Origin: Pseudomonadales bacterium
GTDB lineage: Bacteria > Pseudomonadota > Gammaproteobacteria > Pseudomonadales > Azotimanducaceae
Length of the DNA: 64,000 nt
Direction: 5' to 3'
Assembly (NCBI GenBank): GCA_024234635.1
Contig: JACKNX010000007.1
Location: 111,795-175,794 of the forward strand
The notes beneath the pieces were generated by a model that ran no database searches, was not told the DNA's origin, and was given only the letters and a program-made list of their open reading frames with translations. Positions 18,797 through 27,851 of this stretch are shown here, one piece after another. Both the position numbers and the translations under genes were made by a program. The stretch's first letter is position 1. Each line of letters starts with the position of its first letter.

Positions 18797-19687
18797 ATGC
18801 AGTTTGCCGACCTGCAGGCATTCGTGGCGGTGCACGAATGCGGTTCGGTATCGGCGGCGGCCGATACCCTGCATCTGACACAACCCGCCGTGACCCGACG
18901 CCTGAAATCGCTGGAAGGGACATTGGGTACCCCCCTGTTCGACCGCGTCGGCAGAAAACTGTGCCTCAATCCCTCGGGTCAGGTCTTCCTGGACCACGCC
19001 CGCCGGTTACTCGCGGCCAGCACGGATGCGCGCCAGGCAGTCATGGATCTGGGTAACCGTGTGTCCGGCCCGCTGCGACTGGTGACTTCACACCATATAG
19101 GTCTGCATCGTCTGTCACCGGTACTGCGGGATTTCACCAGGCAGTATCCGGAGGTGAGCCTGGATATTCACTTCGAGGACTCCGAAGCAGCCCATGACCT
19201 GGTCAGGGAAGCCAGCCGCGAACTGGCCGTGGTCACCCTCGATCCCCGCGGTCGGGAAGATCTGAGCTACCAGCCCATCTGGGCGGATCCGCTGGAGTTT
19301 GTCATTGCGGCAGACCATCCGTGGGCGCTCCGGTCGCGACCGCTTACCCTCGATGCCCTGGCGGCGGAACCCGCCATACTGCCAGGGCTCTCCACCTATA
19401 CCGGCCGTCTCATCCTGGCGTTGTTCCATCAGCACGGTCTGACACTGCCCACCACGATGGCCACGAACTACCTGGAGACTATCGGCATGCTCGTGGCCGC
19501 GGGACTGGGCTGGAGCGTGCTGCCACGCACGCTGCTGCAGAAAGACCTTGCCAGGCTGTCATTGCCCGTCTCCGTTCCCGCGCGCACGCTCGGCGTGGTC
19601 ACGCACCCCGCCCGCACCCTCTCCGCAGCCGCCCAGGCGTTTATCCACGTCGTGCGACAACATGGTGACGCGTCTCCCGCAAACTGA
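18797..19687 (+). CDS. LysR-family transcriptional regulator
   Basis: 296 residues with an N-terminal winged helix-turn-helix (SVSAAADTLHLTQPAVTRRL) followed by a LysR substrate-binding fold from about residue 90. The start is supported by AGGGGAA and AGGGA just upstream. The gene is divergent from leuC, as is a LysR gene next to leuC in Pseudomonas. It may control leuCDB, but the effector is unknown. Confidence 0.93.
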   Translation: MQFADLQAFVAVHECGSVSAAADTLHLTQPAVTRRLKSLEGTLGTPLFDRVGRKLCLNPSGQVFLDHARRLLAASTDARQAVMDLGNRVSGPLRLVTSHHIGLHRLSPVLRDFTRQYPEVSLDIHFEDSEAAHDLVREASRELAVVTLDPRGREDLSYQPIWADPLEFVIAADHPWALRSRPLTLDALAAEPAILPGLSTYTGRLILALFHQHGLTLPTTMATNYLETIGMLVAAGLGWSVLPRTLLQKDLARLSLPVSVPARTLGVVTHPARTLSAAAQAFIHVVRQHGDASPAN

Positions 19688-19758
19688 GACATCGAGCACA
19701 CCAGGCGCACACGAACCTTCCGATACTGTCGCCATACCGACAGGATTTCGGTGTCATC

Positions 19759-20715
19759 TTGAAATCAACGAATCGCAGCATGTCGCGCACCGCACCCATC
19801 TTCCTGGGCCTGCTCGTCCTGCTGGCCGCCTGCCAGAGCCCACCGGTAACCACGCCGGTTGTCCTCGAGCCACCGAGGGACTTGCGCCTGGAGATGCAGA
19901 AAGTTGCCAAACCGCAAATCGCCAGACCGGTGCCCGCAGGCAATACGGCAACGGTGGCCCCCACCGGACCGGTGATTGTTGTGGTCAGTCGCAACACACC
20001 GGTCTACAGCGATGTCGCCAGGGCATTTGCCGCGGCCTGGGACGCTCCCAGCCGCATCGTCTATCTGGATGACGAGAATGGCGCCCCCCTCACGCTCACC
20101 GCCCTGACCAGCTCCCATCCGCTCGCCGTGGTCGCCATCGGCGACGCCGCGCTGCAGTTCGTGGAGACGGTTGATGTCGACGTCGTGTACGCACAGACAT
20201 TTCGCGCCGGCAGCCAGCATCGCGGGGTCGACGCCCTGCCGCCGGCCGATGCCCAGCTGCGGCAGTGGGCCCAGGACGCGCCTGCGCTGAAGCGCATTGG
20301 CGTCATCGCGGGCCGGAGCTTCGCCGGCTATGCAAGCCAGCTTGCCGCTGCCGCCGAGCCGCTGGACCTGTCGATGGACGTTCGCATCGTGCAGTCGGAA
20401 AGCGACGCCCGTGAGGTGTTCCGGCAACTCGTGCCGACCATCGATGCCTTCATCTTCCTCCCGGATCAGACGGTATTCAGCCCTTCGTCCATCCAGGACA
20501 TCCTGGCGGTCGGCCGCAGCAACGACATCCAGTTCCTCTCCTACAACCCGCTGATCCGTCACCTCGGCGCACAGTGGCTGATCTCGCAGGATGCCGGCGA
20601 TGTGGCAGACGGGCTGGTAGCGCTTTTACGCAATCCCGATCGCCAGCGACAAGCCCTGGCAGCGTTCTACATCGACGACGGCAGTCATCGGCAGCGGGTT
20701 GCCGCCGATGGCTGA
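19759..20715 (+). CDS. Lipoprotein, ABC substrate-binding-like
   Basis: 318 residues from TTG 19759, or 311 from ATG 19780. A signal peptide ends in the lipobox LLAAC, so it should be lipid-anchored. The mature part resembles the ABC_sub_bind (PF04392) periplasmic fold, with alternating segments such as GPVIVVVSRNTPVYS, RIGVIAGRSFAGYA and DIQFLSYNPL. No permease or ATPase gene is nearby. Instead its 3' end overlaps the start of a membrane GGDEF-EAL gene, so a sensory role in that pathway is more likely than transport. That role is inference. Confidence 0.8.
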   Translation: MKSTNRSMSRTAPIFLGLLVLLAACQSPPVTTPVVLEPPRDLRLEMQKVAKPQIARPVPAGNTATVAPTGPVIVVVSRNTPVYSDVARAFAAAWDAPSRIVYLDDENGAPLTLTALTSSHPLAVVAIGDAALQFVETVDVDVVYAQTFRAGSQHRGVDALPPADAQLRQWAQDAPALKRIGVIAGRSFAGYASQLAAAAEPLDLSMDVRIVQSESDAREVFRQLVPTIDAFIFLPDQTVFSPSSIQDILAVGRSNDIQFLSYNPLIRHLGAQWLISQDAGDVADGLVALLRNPDRQRQALAAFYIDDGSHRQRVAADG

Positions 20716-22834
20716 TCTGCTGGCCGGCATCACGAAAGGGCGCCCACGCAGCCTGGTCAACGAAATCCTTCGTACCCAGATGCTGTTCGCCGCCGTCGTT
20801 GGCCTGTTCGCGCTTGGCGGATTGTGGGCGACATCCAATTACGTCATGCGCCACAACCTCGAGAATTCCGCCGCCCGCTGGATCGCGGAACTGGCACCGC
20901 TGGGAAAGGGCTTGTACGAGAAGGACCCGGACGCCAATCTGCTCGCGGTCAGGACGTATCTGGACCGCTACAAGGAACTGCTGTACGTGCGCTACTACGG
21001 CGCGGACGGCGAACCGCTCTATGTCGAGACGGGAGACACGAATACGGTGTTCCCGTCCCTGGCGATGCGCAAGATTCGCCGTCTCGAGAAGCTTGCGTCC
21101 ACCGACCACCCACAGCTGCTCGACGATCGCGACGCCCCCCATATCCGACTCAGCCAGGCAATCGTGAGGGATTCACTCGAAGGCGCTGATCTGTTTACCG
21201 CCGAGAAGCTGGCCGATGTGTCCGGTCAGCGAGTCATCGCCGGCTTCGTGGAGATCGGTCTTGACGTGGCGGGCTACGATGCCGACCTCACGCGCAGCAT
21301 GCTCATCGTCAGCGCCATCGTGCTGGCGACATTCTTCGGCCTGGGTGCCGTCGGCCGACTGATCGTGGCCCACGGTCTGGCGCCACTGCGCCAGCTCGAA
21401 GGACCACTGAAGCGGCTCGCTGCAGGCGAACTGGATATCGACGTTCCCCCGTCACCCCACCAGGAAATCGCCTCCATCGGCGAGGCGCTGAAGTCGGCCG
21501 CCGAGTCCATCCGCGAACGTGACCAACACCTCAGACGCCTGGCCAGCTACGACCAGCTCACGGGCCTGGCAAACCGTCGTTACTTCCTGGAGCGGGTGGA
21601 GCACCTGTTCGCCGTACAGCATGGCGCGGTGCTGTTCATCGACCTGGATCAGTTCAAGTACGTCAACGATACCCTCGGCCATCGCGGCGGCGACCAGATT
21701 CTGGCCCAGGCCGCCGAGCGCCTGCGGCAGACTGTGCGCCCTGGTGACCTCATCGCGCGCGTCGGTGGCGACGAATTTGTGATGTTCGTCGCCGGCGTGG
21801 ACGCACGGCGCGCGGAAGCCATCGGCAACCAGATTCTTTCCGACCTGCGCGAGTACCCGCTCACCCAGGACGGACACGTCTTCAATATCGGCTGCTCCGT
21901 GGGCATCGCGATGGTGGAGCGCAACAACGCCTTCACTCCGGCGGAGATCGTCTCGCACGCCGATCTCGCCTGCCGGCAGGCCAAGAATGATGGCCGCAAC
22001 CGCGCTCACCTCTTTCTCCATACGGACACCGATATCGCGGCTATCCAGAACGATCTGCATCGTCAGCAGCAGATCAAGCTGGCGCTGAAGAACGACGGTT
22101 TCGAACTGCACTACCAGCCGCTGCTCGATATGAAGACCGGACGCGTGGATCACTTCGAAGCGCTGCTGCGCATGCGGGGAAGCGACGGGCTCATCTTTCC
22201 GGATACCTTCCTGCCGGCAGCCCAGCGCTTCGGGCTCATGGCCGACATCGACCGCTGGGTGATCCGCCAGGCGATCGTCGAACTGGCAGCCCTGCGCCGT
22301 ACCCGTCCGGAGGTCAAATTCGGCATCAACCTTACTGGCAGCACCTTCGTCGAGGGCGATTTCGGTACCTTCGTGCTGGCTCTGCTGGACGAACACCAGG
22401 TACCCGCCGCCAACATCATTTTCGAAATTACCGAGCAGGTCGCCATCGGCAGTTTCTCCGACGCGGTACCGCAGATCCGGGCGCTGGTGGAGCGCGGATG
22501 CGAATTCGCGGTCGATGACTTCGGTACGGGGTACAGCTCGCTCAGCTACCTCAAACGCCTGCCGGTGCAGTACATCAAGATCGATGGCGTGTTCATACGT
22601 CGCCTCGTCGACAGCGAGGTGGATCAGGCCATCGTGCGCGCCGTGGTCGATATTGCCCGCATCATGGGACGCAAGACCGTGGCCGAATTTGTTGGCGACG
22701 AAGCCACGTTCAACCTGATTCGCGACCTGGGCATCGACTACGCCCAGGGATTCCACGTGGGCAAACCCGCACGCAACATACCCGCACATCCGCAGGACAA
22801 CATCATTCCGCTGCCTGCACCACGTTCCGCCTGA
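20708..22834 (+). CDS. Membrane GGDEF-EAL cyclic-di-GMP protein
   Basis: 708 residues from ATG 20708, which overlaps the lipoprotein stop by 8 bp; a TTG at 20699 is the alternative. Layout: helix near residues 22-44, periplasmic sensor of about 150 residues, second helix near 198-220, HAMP-like linker, GGDEF domain with intact RVGGDEF (353-357), then EAL domain with intact HFEALLRM (484-486), VDDFGTGYSS and YIKIDG. Motifs for both cyclase and phosphodiesterase look complete, so which activity dominates cannot be told. Coupling to the lipoprotein suggests a two-part periplasmic sensing system. Confidence 0.93.
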   Translation: MADLLAGITKGRPRSLVNEILRTQMLFAAVVGLFALGGLWATSNYVMRHNLENSAARWIAELAPLGKGLYEKDPDANLLAVRTYLDRYKELLYVRYYGADGEPLYVETGDTNTVFPSLAMRKIRRLEKLASTDHPQLLDDRDAPHIRLSQAIVRDSLEGADLFTAEKLADVSGQRVIAGFVEIGLDVAGYDADLTRSMLIVSAIVLATFFGLGAVGRLIVAHGLAPLRQLEGPLKRLAAGELDIDVPPSPHQEIASIGEALKSAAESIRERDQHLRRLASYDQLTGLANRRYFLERVEHLFAVQHGAVLFIDLDQFKYVNDTLGHRGGDQILAQAAERLRQTVRPGDLIARVGGDEFVMFVAGVDARRAEAIGNQILSDLREYPLTQDGHVFNIGCSVGIAMVERNNAFTPAEIVSHADLACRQAKNDGRNRAHLFLHTDTDIAAIQNDLHRQQQIKLALKNDGFELHYQPLLDMKTGRVDHFEALLRMRGSDGLIFPDTFLPAAQRFGLMADIDRWVIRQAIVELAALRRTRPEVKFGINLTGSTFVEGDFGTFVLALLDEHQVPAANIIFEITEQVAIGSFSDAVPQIRALVERGCEFAVDDFGTGYSSLSYLKRLPVQYIKIDGVFIRRLVDSEVDQAIVRAVVDIARIMGRKTVAEFVGDEATFNLIRDLGIDYAQGFHVGKPARNIPAHPQDNIIPLPAPRSA

Positions 22835-22955
22835 CGCCTTCGGCCCTGCCCCGACGCCGCCAGGGCAATTCCTGCTAACCTTGCGCGCACGCACGCCCAA
22901 CGGTTGGCGTCGAACGGCACCGTCAGTATCCACTACCCACACGGACCATCCACCG

Positions 22956-24125
22956 ATGACACTCAGGCAGCATTGCGATCAGCTCCTTTCCACCGCCACG
23001 CAACGCGGCGACGTTCCCGGGTTGGTCGCCATGGCCGCCAATGCCGACGGCATCCTCTATGCCGGCGCGTTCGGTCGCCGGGACATGGCTGCCGAGGCCG
23101 CGATGAGCGAAGACTCAGTGTTCTGGATCGCGTCCATGACCAAGGCAATAACCTCGGTCGCGGCGCTGCAGCTCGTGGAACGCGGATTGCTCGATCTGGA
23201 TGCCCCGGCCGCGGACGTGCGTCCGGAGCTGGCGTCCATCCAGGTGCTCGACGGTTTCGATGCCGACGGCAATCCGATCCTGCGGGCGCCACGCCGGGCC
23301 ATGACACTTAGGCACCTGCTCACCCATACCTCCGGATTCGGCTATGACATCTGGAATGCCGACATCGGCAAGGCGGCGCAGGCGCTCGGTATCCCGCCGG
23401 CCGGCGCTGGCCGCATTGCCGGCTTGCACACCCCGCTGCTGTTCGATCCGGGCGAGCGGTGGAACTACGGCATCGGCATCGACTGGGCGGGATTGATGAT
23501 CGAATCGGCCAGCGGTCAGCGACTTGGCAAGTACCTCGAGGACAACATCCTTGGCCCGCTTGGCATGCGCTCCACCACGTTCTCACCCGGCCCCGAACTG
23601 GACGCACGCAAGGCCCGCCTGCACCACCGCGACGACGCCGGCCGGCTCGCGCCGATGGACCTTCCCCTGCCCGCCACCAGGGAATTCGAGATGGGTGGCG
23701 GTGGCCTCTACAGTACTGCCCCCGACTATCTGCAGTTCGTGCGCATGGTGCTCAACGATGGCCAACTGGGCGCTGCGAGGATTCTGCGGCCGGAATCGGT
23801 GGCGCTGCTCGGCATGAATCACATGGGCGCGCACCGCGTCACACCAATGCGCACCGCCGTACCAGGTTTCAGCAACGATGCCGAATTCTTTCCCGGTATC
23901 TCCAAGGCATGGAGCCTGGCGTTTCAGATCAACCGTGAACCGGCGCCCACCGGGCGGGCCGCCGGAGGTCTGATGTGGGCGGGAATAGCCAATACCTACT
24001 ACTGGATCGATCCGGCACGTGGCGTCGGTGGTGTGTTCATGAGCCAGATACTGCCCTTCGTGGATATCCGTTCGCTGCCATTGTTCACGGCCTTCGAAAC
24101 GGCGGTGTACAAAGCACTGGGTTGA
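22956..24125 (+). CDS. Beta-lactamase-family serine hydrolase / esterase
   Basis: 389 residues from ATG 22956. It has the class C beta-lactamase fold motifs: Ser60-Met-Thr-Lys63 (WIASMTKAITS), Tyr171 in RWNYGIGIDWAG, and the HLLTHTSGFGYD loop. There is no obvious signal peptide, so it is probably cytoplasmic and resembles family VIII carboxylesterases rather than a resistance enzyme. Substrate unknown. Only 3 bp separate it from the following gene. Confidence 0.88.
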   Translation: MTLRQHCDQLLSTATQRGDVPGLVAMAANADGILYAGAFGRRDMAAEAAMSEDSVFWIASMTKAITSVAALQLVERGLLDLDAPAADVRPELASIQVLDGFDADGNPILRAPRRAMTLRHLLTHTSGFGYDIWNADIGKAAQALGIPPAGAGRIAGLHTPLLFDPGERWNYGIGIDWAGLMIESASGQRLGKYLEDNILGPLGMRSTTFSPGPELDARKARLHHRDDAGRLAPMDLPLPATREFEMGGGGLYSTAPDYLQFVRMVLNDGQLGAARILRPESVALLGMNHMGAHRVTPMRTAVPGFSNDAEFFPGISKAWSLAFQINREPAPTGRAAGGLMWAGIANTYYWIDPARGVGGVFMSQILPFVDIRSLPLFTAFETAVYKALG

Positions 24126-24128
24126 TCG

Positions 24129-25139
24129 GTGCAACCGTCCTGGACGCGCTGGGCACGCTGGCTGATCGTCCTATCCCTGCTCGCGGTGCTGTGGGTGCCT
24201 GTTCGCACTGCCTTCGAGGCCGTGCGGCGCGTAAACGACTTTCCCGTTCATCAGCACCACCTGCTGCTTCCCCCCAGGAGCACGCCGGCGGTAAACGACC
24301 TGCCATCGCTGCTGGCAAACCAGCCGACCGACGCGCTGGGAGTGCCTGTCCACGACTACGGCGAACCACTCGGCACGCAGTACAATCCGCTGTTCATCGC
24401 CGATTTTGCCCTGGAACTGACACGGACAACGGACCAACCGGAGGTACGCCGGCGGCTTCGTGCCAGCCTCGACCACCTGCTCAACTCCGCCACGCCCACG
24501 CCCGCAGAGGCGCTGCTGTTTCCTTACACGTTCGATTTCCCGGTCCGTAATCAGCGCGCGCCCTGGTATTCGGCCATGGCGCAGGTACGGGTAGCACAGG
24601 CCATGCTGGCCGGGTGGCAGCGGGTAGGCGACGAACGCTACCTGGCCGCGGCACGGGCAGCGGCGCTGGCCCTGGTTGATCCCTCGGTGTCGCCGCCCCT
24701 GGCGGTGCCGGTCAGAAACGGTTACTGGCTGAAAGAATTTCCAGGGCATCCCTATCACGTACTGGACGGTACGCTCGTGGCCCTGGCGGGCCTGCATCGG
24801 CTGCTCGGCGAGCTGCCGGCGGACGTGCCCGACCAGGATGCCTTCGAATCCCTGTTCAGCAAATCGGTATCCGGCTTCGCCGCAAATGCCGGCTGCTTTA
24901 CGACCCCGTTTGGCGGCGTCTATTTCAGTGACGCCGCCGAGGCCCCGACGCAGGGGTACTACGACATCATCGCAACGCGCCTGGCCTACCTGGCATCCGC
25001 CGTGCCGGCGCTGTCGGCCATCGATGCGCGCTTCTCGCTACGGAACCGCTCGCAAGGGGAACGGGTGGCGATCATCTGGTGGCAGCGGCTGCAGCGCTGG
25101 CGCTACAAGCACGGTCTCCTCGCTCCCTGCGTCACGTGA
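24129..25139 (+). CDS. Membrane-anchored D-glucuronyl C5-epimerase-like protein
   Basis: 336 residues from GTG 24129. One N-terminal membrane helix (about residues 9-25, WLIVLSLLAVLWVPV) is followed by a domain resembling the C-terminal catalytic part of D-glucuronyl C5-epimerases (PF06662). Recognisable segments are RAPWYSAMAQVRVAQAML, VGDERYLAAARAAALAL and YHVLDGTLVALAGLHRLL. Those enzymes flip glucuronate to iduronate in heparan-type glycans. No glycan synthesis genes adjoin it, so substrate and activity are unproven. The three-base gap to the serine hydrolase suggests cotranscription. Confidence 0.7.
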   Translation: MQPSWTRWARWLIVLSLLAVLWVPVRTAFEAVRRVNDFPVHQHHLLLPPRSTPAVNDLPSLLANQPTDALGVPVHDYGEPLGTQYNPLFIADFALELTRTTDQPEVRRRLRASLDHLLNSATPTPAEALLFPYTFDFPVRNQRAPWYSAMAQVRVAQAMLAGWQRVGDERYLAAARAAALALVDPSVSPPLAVPVRNGYWLKEFPGHPYHVLDGTLVALAGLHRLLGELPADVPDQDAFESLFSKSVSGFAANAGCFTTPFGGVYFSDAAEAPTQGYYDIIATRLAYLASAVPALSAIDARFSLRNRSQGERVAIIWWQRLQRWRYKHGLLAPCVT

Positions 25140-25160
25140 GACTCTCTGAGCGAGGCGCGA

Positions 25161-26219
25161 CTAGCCGTTCTGGCCGCGGTGCCGCAGGGTGTGATCCATC
25201 AGCACGATTGCCACCATGGCCTCAGCGATTGGCACCGCACGAATCCCTACGCACGGATCGTGACGCCCTTTTGTCACCACGGTCACCACGTTGCCATGCA
25301 CATCCTGGGTCTGCCCGGGTGTTGTCAGGCTGGAAGTGGGCTTGAGCGCAATACGAGCCACCAGATCCTGGCCGGAAGAAATGCCGCCCAGCACCCCACC
25401 CGCATGGTTGCTGGTGAAGCCATTGGCATCCATCTCATCACGATGCTCCGTGCCACGCTGGCGCACGACGTCGAACCCGTCACCGATACCCACCGCCTTC
25501 ACGGCATTGATACCCATCAGCGCACCGGCGAGATCCGCGTCCAGTTTGCCGAATACCGGCTCACCGAGGCCGATAGGCATGCCTGTCGCCACCACCGTCA
25601 CCTCGGCGCCGATGGAGTTGCCATCGCGACGCAACTCGTCAATCAGCGCGGCAATTTCATTGTGCCGCGTCGGATCCGCGCAGAAGAATTCACTTGTTGC
25701 GACATGCTCCCAGCCACGCATCGCCAGTTCCAGGCCGCCGATTGCCGAAAGGAAGCCCCGGATCGAGATCCCGGAATGCTCGCGCAGGTACTTTTTCGCG
25801 ATGGCTCCTGCCGCAACCCGCATTGCCGTTTCACGCGCCGATGCCCGGCCACCGCCGCGATAGTCGCGCACGCCATACTTGTGATGGTAGGTGTAGTCCG
25901 CGTGCGCCGGGCGAAACAGGTCCTTGATGGCGCCATAGTCCTTGCTCTTCTGGTCCACGTTCTCAATAACCAGGCCGATCGAGGTTCCCGTGGTGCGACC
26001 TTCGAACACGCCGGAAAGAATGCGCACCACATCCGGCTCCTGACGCTGTGTGGTGTACTTCGACTGGCCAGGGCGACGACGATCGAGGTCCTGCTGAAGA
26101 TCCGCTTCCGACAGGGCCAGCCCCGGGGGACAACCGTCAACGATAGCGCCAAGCGCCGGACCATGGCTTTCGCCAAAGGTGGTCACCCGGAACGCCTGTC
26201 CGATACTGTTACCCGCCAT
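25161..26219 (-). CDS. aroC: Chorismate synthase
   Basis: 352 residues. Signatures are GESHGPALGAIVDGCPPG at the N-terminus, YGVRDYRGGGRASARETA in the middle and GRHDPCVGIRAVPIAEAM near the end. It makes chorismate from EPSP using reduced FMN. prmB and aroC are often adjacent in gammaproteobacteria; here a flavoprotein gene separates them. Confidence 0.98.
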   Translation of the reverse strand: MAGNSIGQAFRVTTFGESHGPALGAIVDGCPPGLALSEADLQQDLDRRRPGQSKYTTQRQEPDVVRILSGVFEGRTTGTSIGLVIENVDQKSKDYGAIKDLFRPAHADYTYHHKYGVRDYRGGGRASARETAMRVAAGAIAKKYLREHSGISIRGFLSAIGGLELAMRGWEHVATSEFFCADPTRHNEIAALIDELRRDGNSIGAEVTVVATGMPIGLGEPVFGKLDADLAGALMGINAVKAVGIGDGFDVVRQRGTEHRDEMDANGFTSNHAGGVLGGISSGQDLVARIALKPTSSLTTPGQTQDVHGNVVTVVTKGRHDPCVGIRAVPIAEAMVAIVLMDHTLRHRGQNG

Positions 26220-26317
26220 GAATCATCCGTCGCCGCCAGGAAGGCGCGCAGTATGAAAACCCGGCGGCGTCACAGCAAGAAATGTCCGCGCCGCCGGTCG
26301 CGACACGCCACCTGCGA

Positions 26318-27787
26318 TCAGTCGTTTGCCGCGTCTCTGGCCGCATTCAATCCGGCCACGCGGCCGTAGTAGGAACCCGGGCCGAGGCTCAGCCCGCTGG
26401 CGTAGCCCTTGCCATCCTGCGGTATCGACGACACGCAGGCGCCCGCGGCATAGAAGCCGGGGATCGCCCGACCATGGCGGTCCAGCACTTCGGCATTCGA
26501 GTTGGTCTGAATGCCGCCGAGCGTGAGGTAGTGGTACATCGAGTTGTTGTAACCCACCTCGAACGCCGCGTAGGGCGGTTTGTCGAGCGGCTGTAGCCAG
26601 TCCGGGTGCTTGTGCAGCAGCGGGTCCTCTCGACGCGCAGCGGCGGCGTTGTAGTCCGCGAGGGTTTTGCGCAGAGAACCTTCGGGCAGCGACAACGCCG
26701 CTTCCATCTCGGCGACCGTCTCGAAACCGTCCACCAGGCGATGGGCAGCCCGCTGGTTTTCGGGATAAGCAAAGGTTGCCGAATCGAGCACGAGGTAGGC
26801 CACGGTATCCGGCTGCTCAGCGATGTACTCCGCCGTGCGGCCGTGATAGGAGTCCTCCGCCACGAAGCGCTCGCCACGGTTATTCACCAATATGCCCTTG
26901 ATGAGTTGCGCCGGCGGGTAGAACGACGCCGTTGCGATGGTGCCACTCATTGCCTGCACCGCTGCTCCCGCCGACAAGCCAAGCTCCAGTGCCGCACCGT
27001 CGTTGTGCGGAATGCCGATCGGATTGACGCCCGTGGTGGGGAAATTCGGACACCACTCGCGCATGTACTCACCGTTCATGCCGAATCCGCCAGCGGCAAG
27101 CACCACGCCACGGCGCGCGCGTACGGTGATCTCCCCGGTGGTCTGTCTGGCTCGCACGCCACAGATGCGTTCCGCGGCATCGCACACCAGTGCATCGACG
27201 CGGGTATCCACCATCACACGTACTCCGGCCTCCGCGCAGCGGGCGATGAGCGCGTTGGTCGCCAGCGCACCGCCGCCATCGCCCACCTTCGCCACCTTGT
27301 GGCCGCGCGGTACCGGCGCCGCAAACAGGTAATACGGCCAGACCTTTTCATTGCCGGTAGAAGCCAGGCAGTCGCTGGTGGGGGCAATTACGGCTTTGTC
27401 CTTGTAATACGTTCGTTCGAACGGCACGCCCTGCGCTTCCAGCCAGTCGAAATGTCCCGCCGCCTCGTCGCAGAAGCGGCGAACCAGCAAGGCGTCCGGC
27501 GCTCCCGTACTGGCCATGAGAAAATTGAACATGTCGTCGGGCGTGTCCGTGTACCCCACCGCGTTCTGCACGGCAGTACCGCCTCCCAGATAGAAAATTC
27601 CGGCGGACAGGGCGCTGGCGCCACCGCCGCCACTGGCCCGCTCGAGGACCAGCACGTCGGCCCCTGCCTGACGGGCTTCCAGTGCCGCACAGGCACCGGC
27701 AATTCCGTAACCGATGACAACAACGTCAGCGGTTTCGGTCCAGGTGTCCACCGCGTCGGCGCGCAGCAGTTGCGGTATGTTGGTCAT
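26318..27787 (-). CDS. FAD_binding_2 flavoprotein, fumarate reductase / ketosteroid dehydrogenase superfamily
   Basis: 489 residues with a strong ribosome site (GAGGAG, 8 bp before ATG 27787). The dinucleotide fold VVVIGYGIAGACAA is near residue 25, and the FAD-binding C-terminal segment is IPGFYAAGACVSSIPQDGKG followed by YASGLSLGPG. The YLTLGGIQTNSNAEVLD block is typical of this superfamily, which includes fumarate and urocanate reductases and 3-ketosteroid delta1-dehydrogenases. No signal peptide or haem/FMN domain is present. The substrate cannot be assigned. It splits prmB from aroC, suggesting insertion. Confidence 0.85.
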   Translation of the reverse strand: MTNIPQLLRADAVDTWTETADVVVIGYGIAGACAALEARQAGADVLVLERASGGGGASALSAGIFYLGGGTAVQNAVGYTDTPDDMFNFLMASTGAPDALLVRRFCDEAAGHFDWLEAQGVPFERTYYKDKAVIAPTSDCLASTGNEKVWPYYLFAAPVPRGHKVAKVGDGGGALATNALIARCAEAGVRVMVDTRVDALVCDAAERICGVRARQTTGEITVRARRGVVLAAGGFGMNGEYMREWCPNFPTTGVNPIGIPHNDGAALELGLSAGAAVQAMSGTIATASFYPPAQLIKGILVNNRGERFVAEDSYHGRTAEYIAEQPDTVAYLVLDSATFAYPENQRAAHRLVDGFETVAEMEAALSLPEGSLRKTLADYNAAAARREDPLLHKHPDWLQPLDKPPYAAFEVGYNNSMYHYLTLGGIQTNSNAEVLDRHGRAIPGFYAAGACVSSIPQDGKGYASGLSLGPGSYYGRVAGLNAARDAAND

Positions 27788-27851
27788 GGTGCGTTCTCCT
27801 CAGGACAGATCCGGACGGCCAGGGAAACTGGATAGCCGCGGTTGAAGCAGT

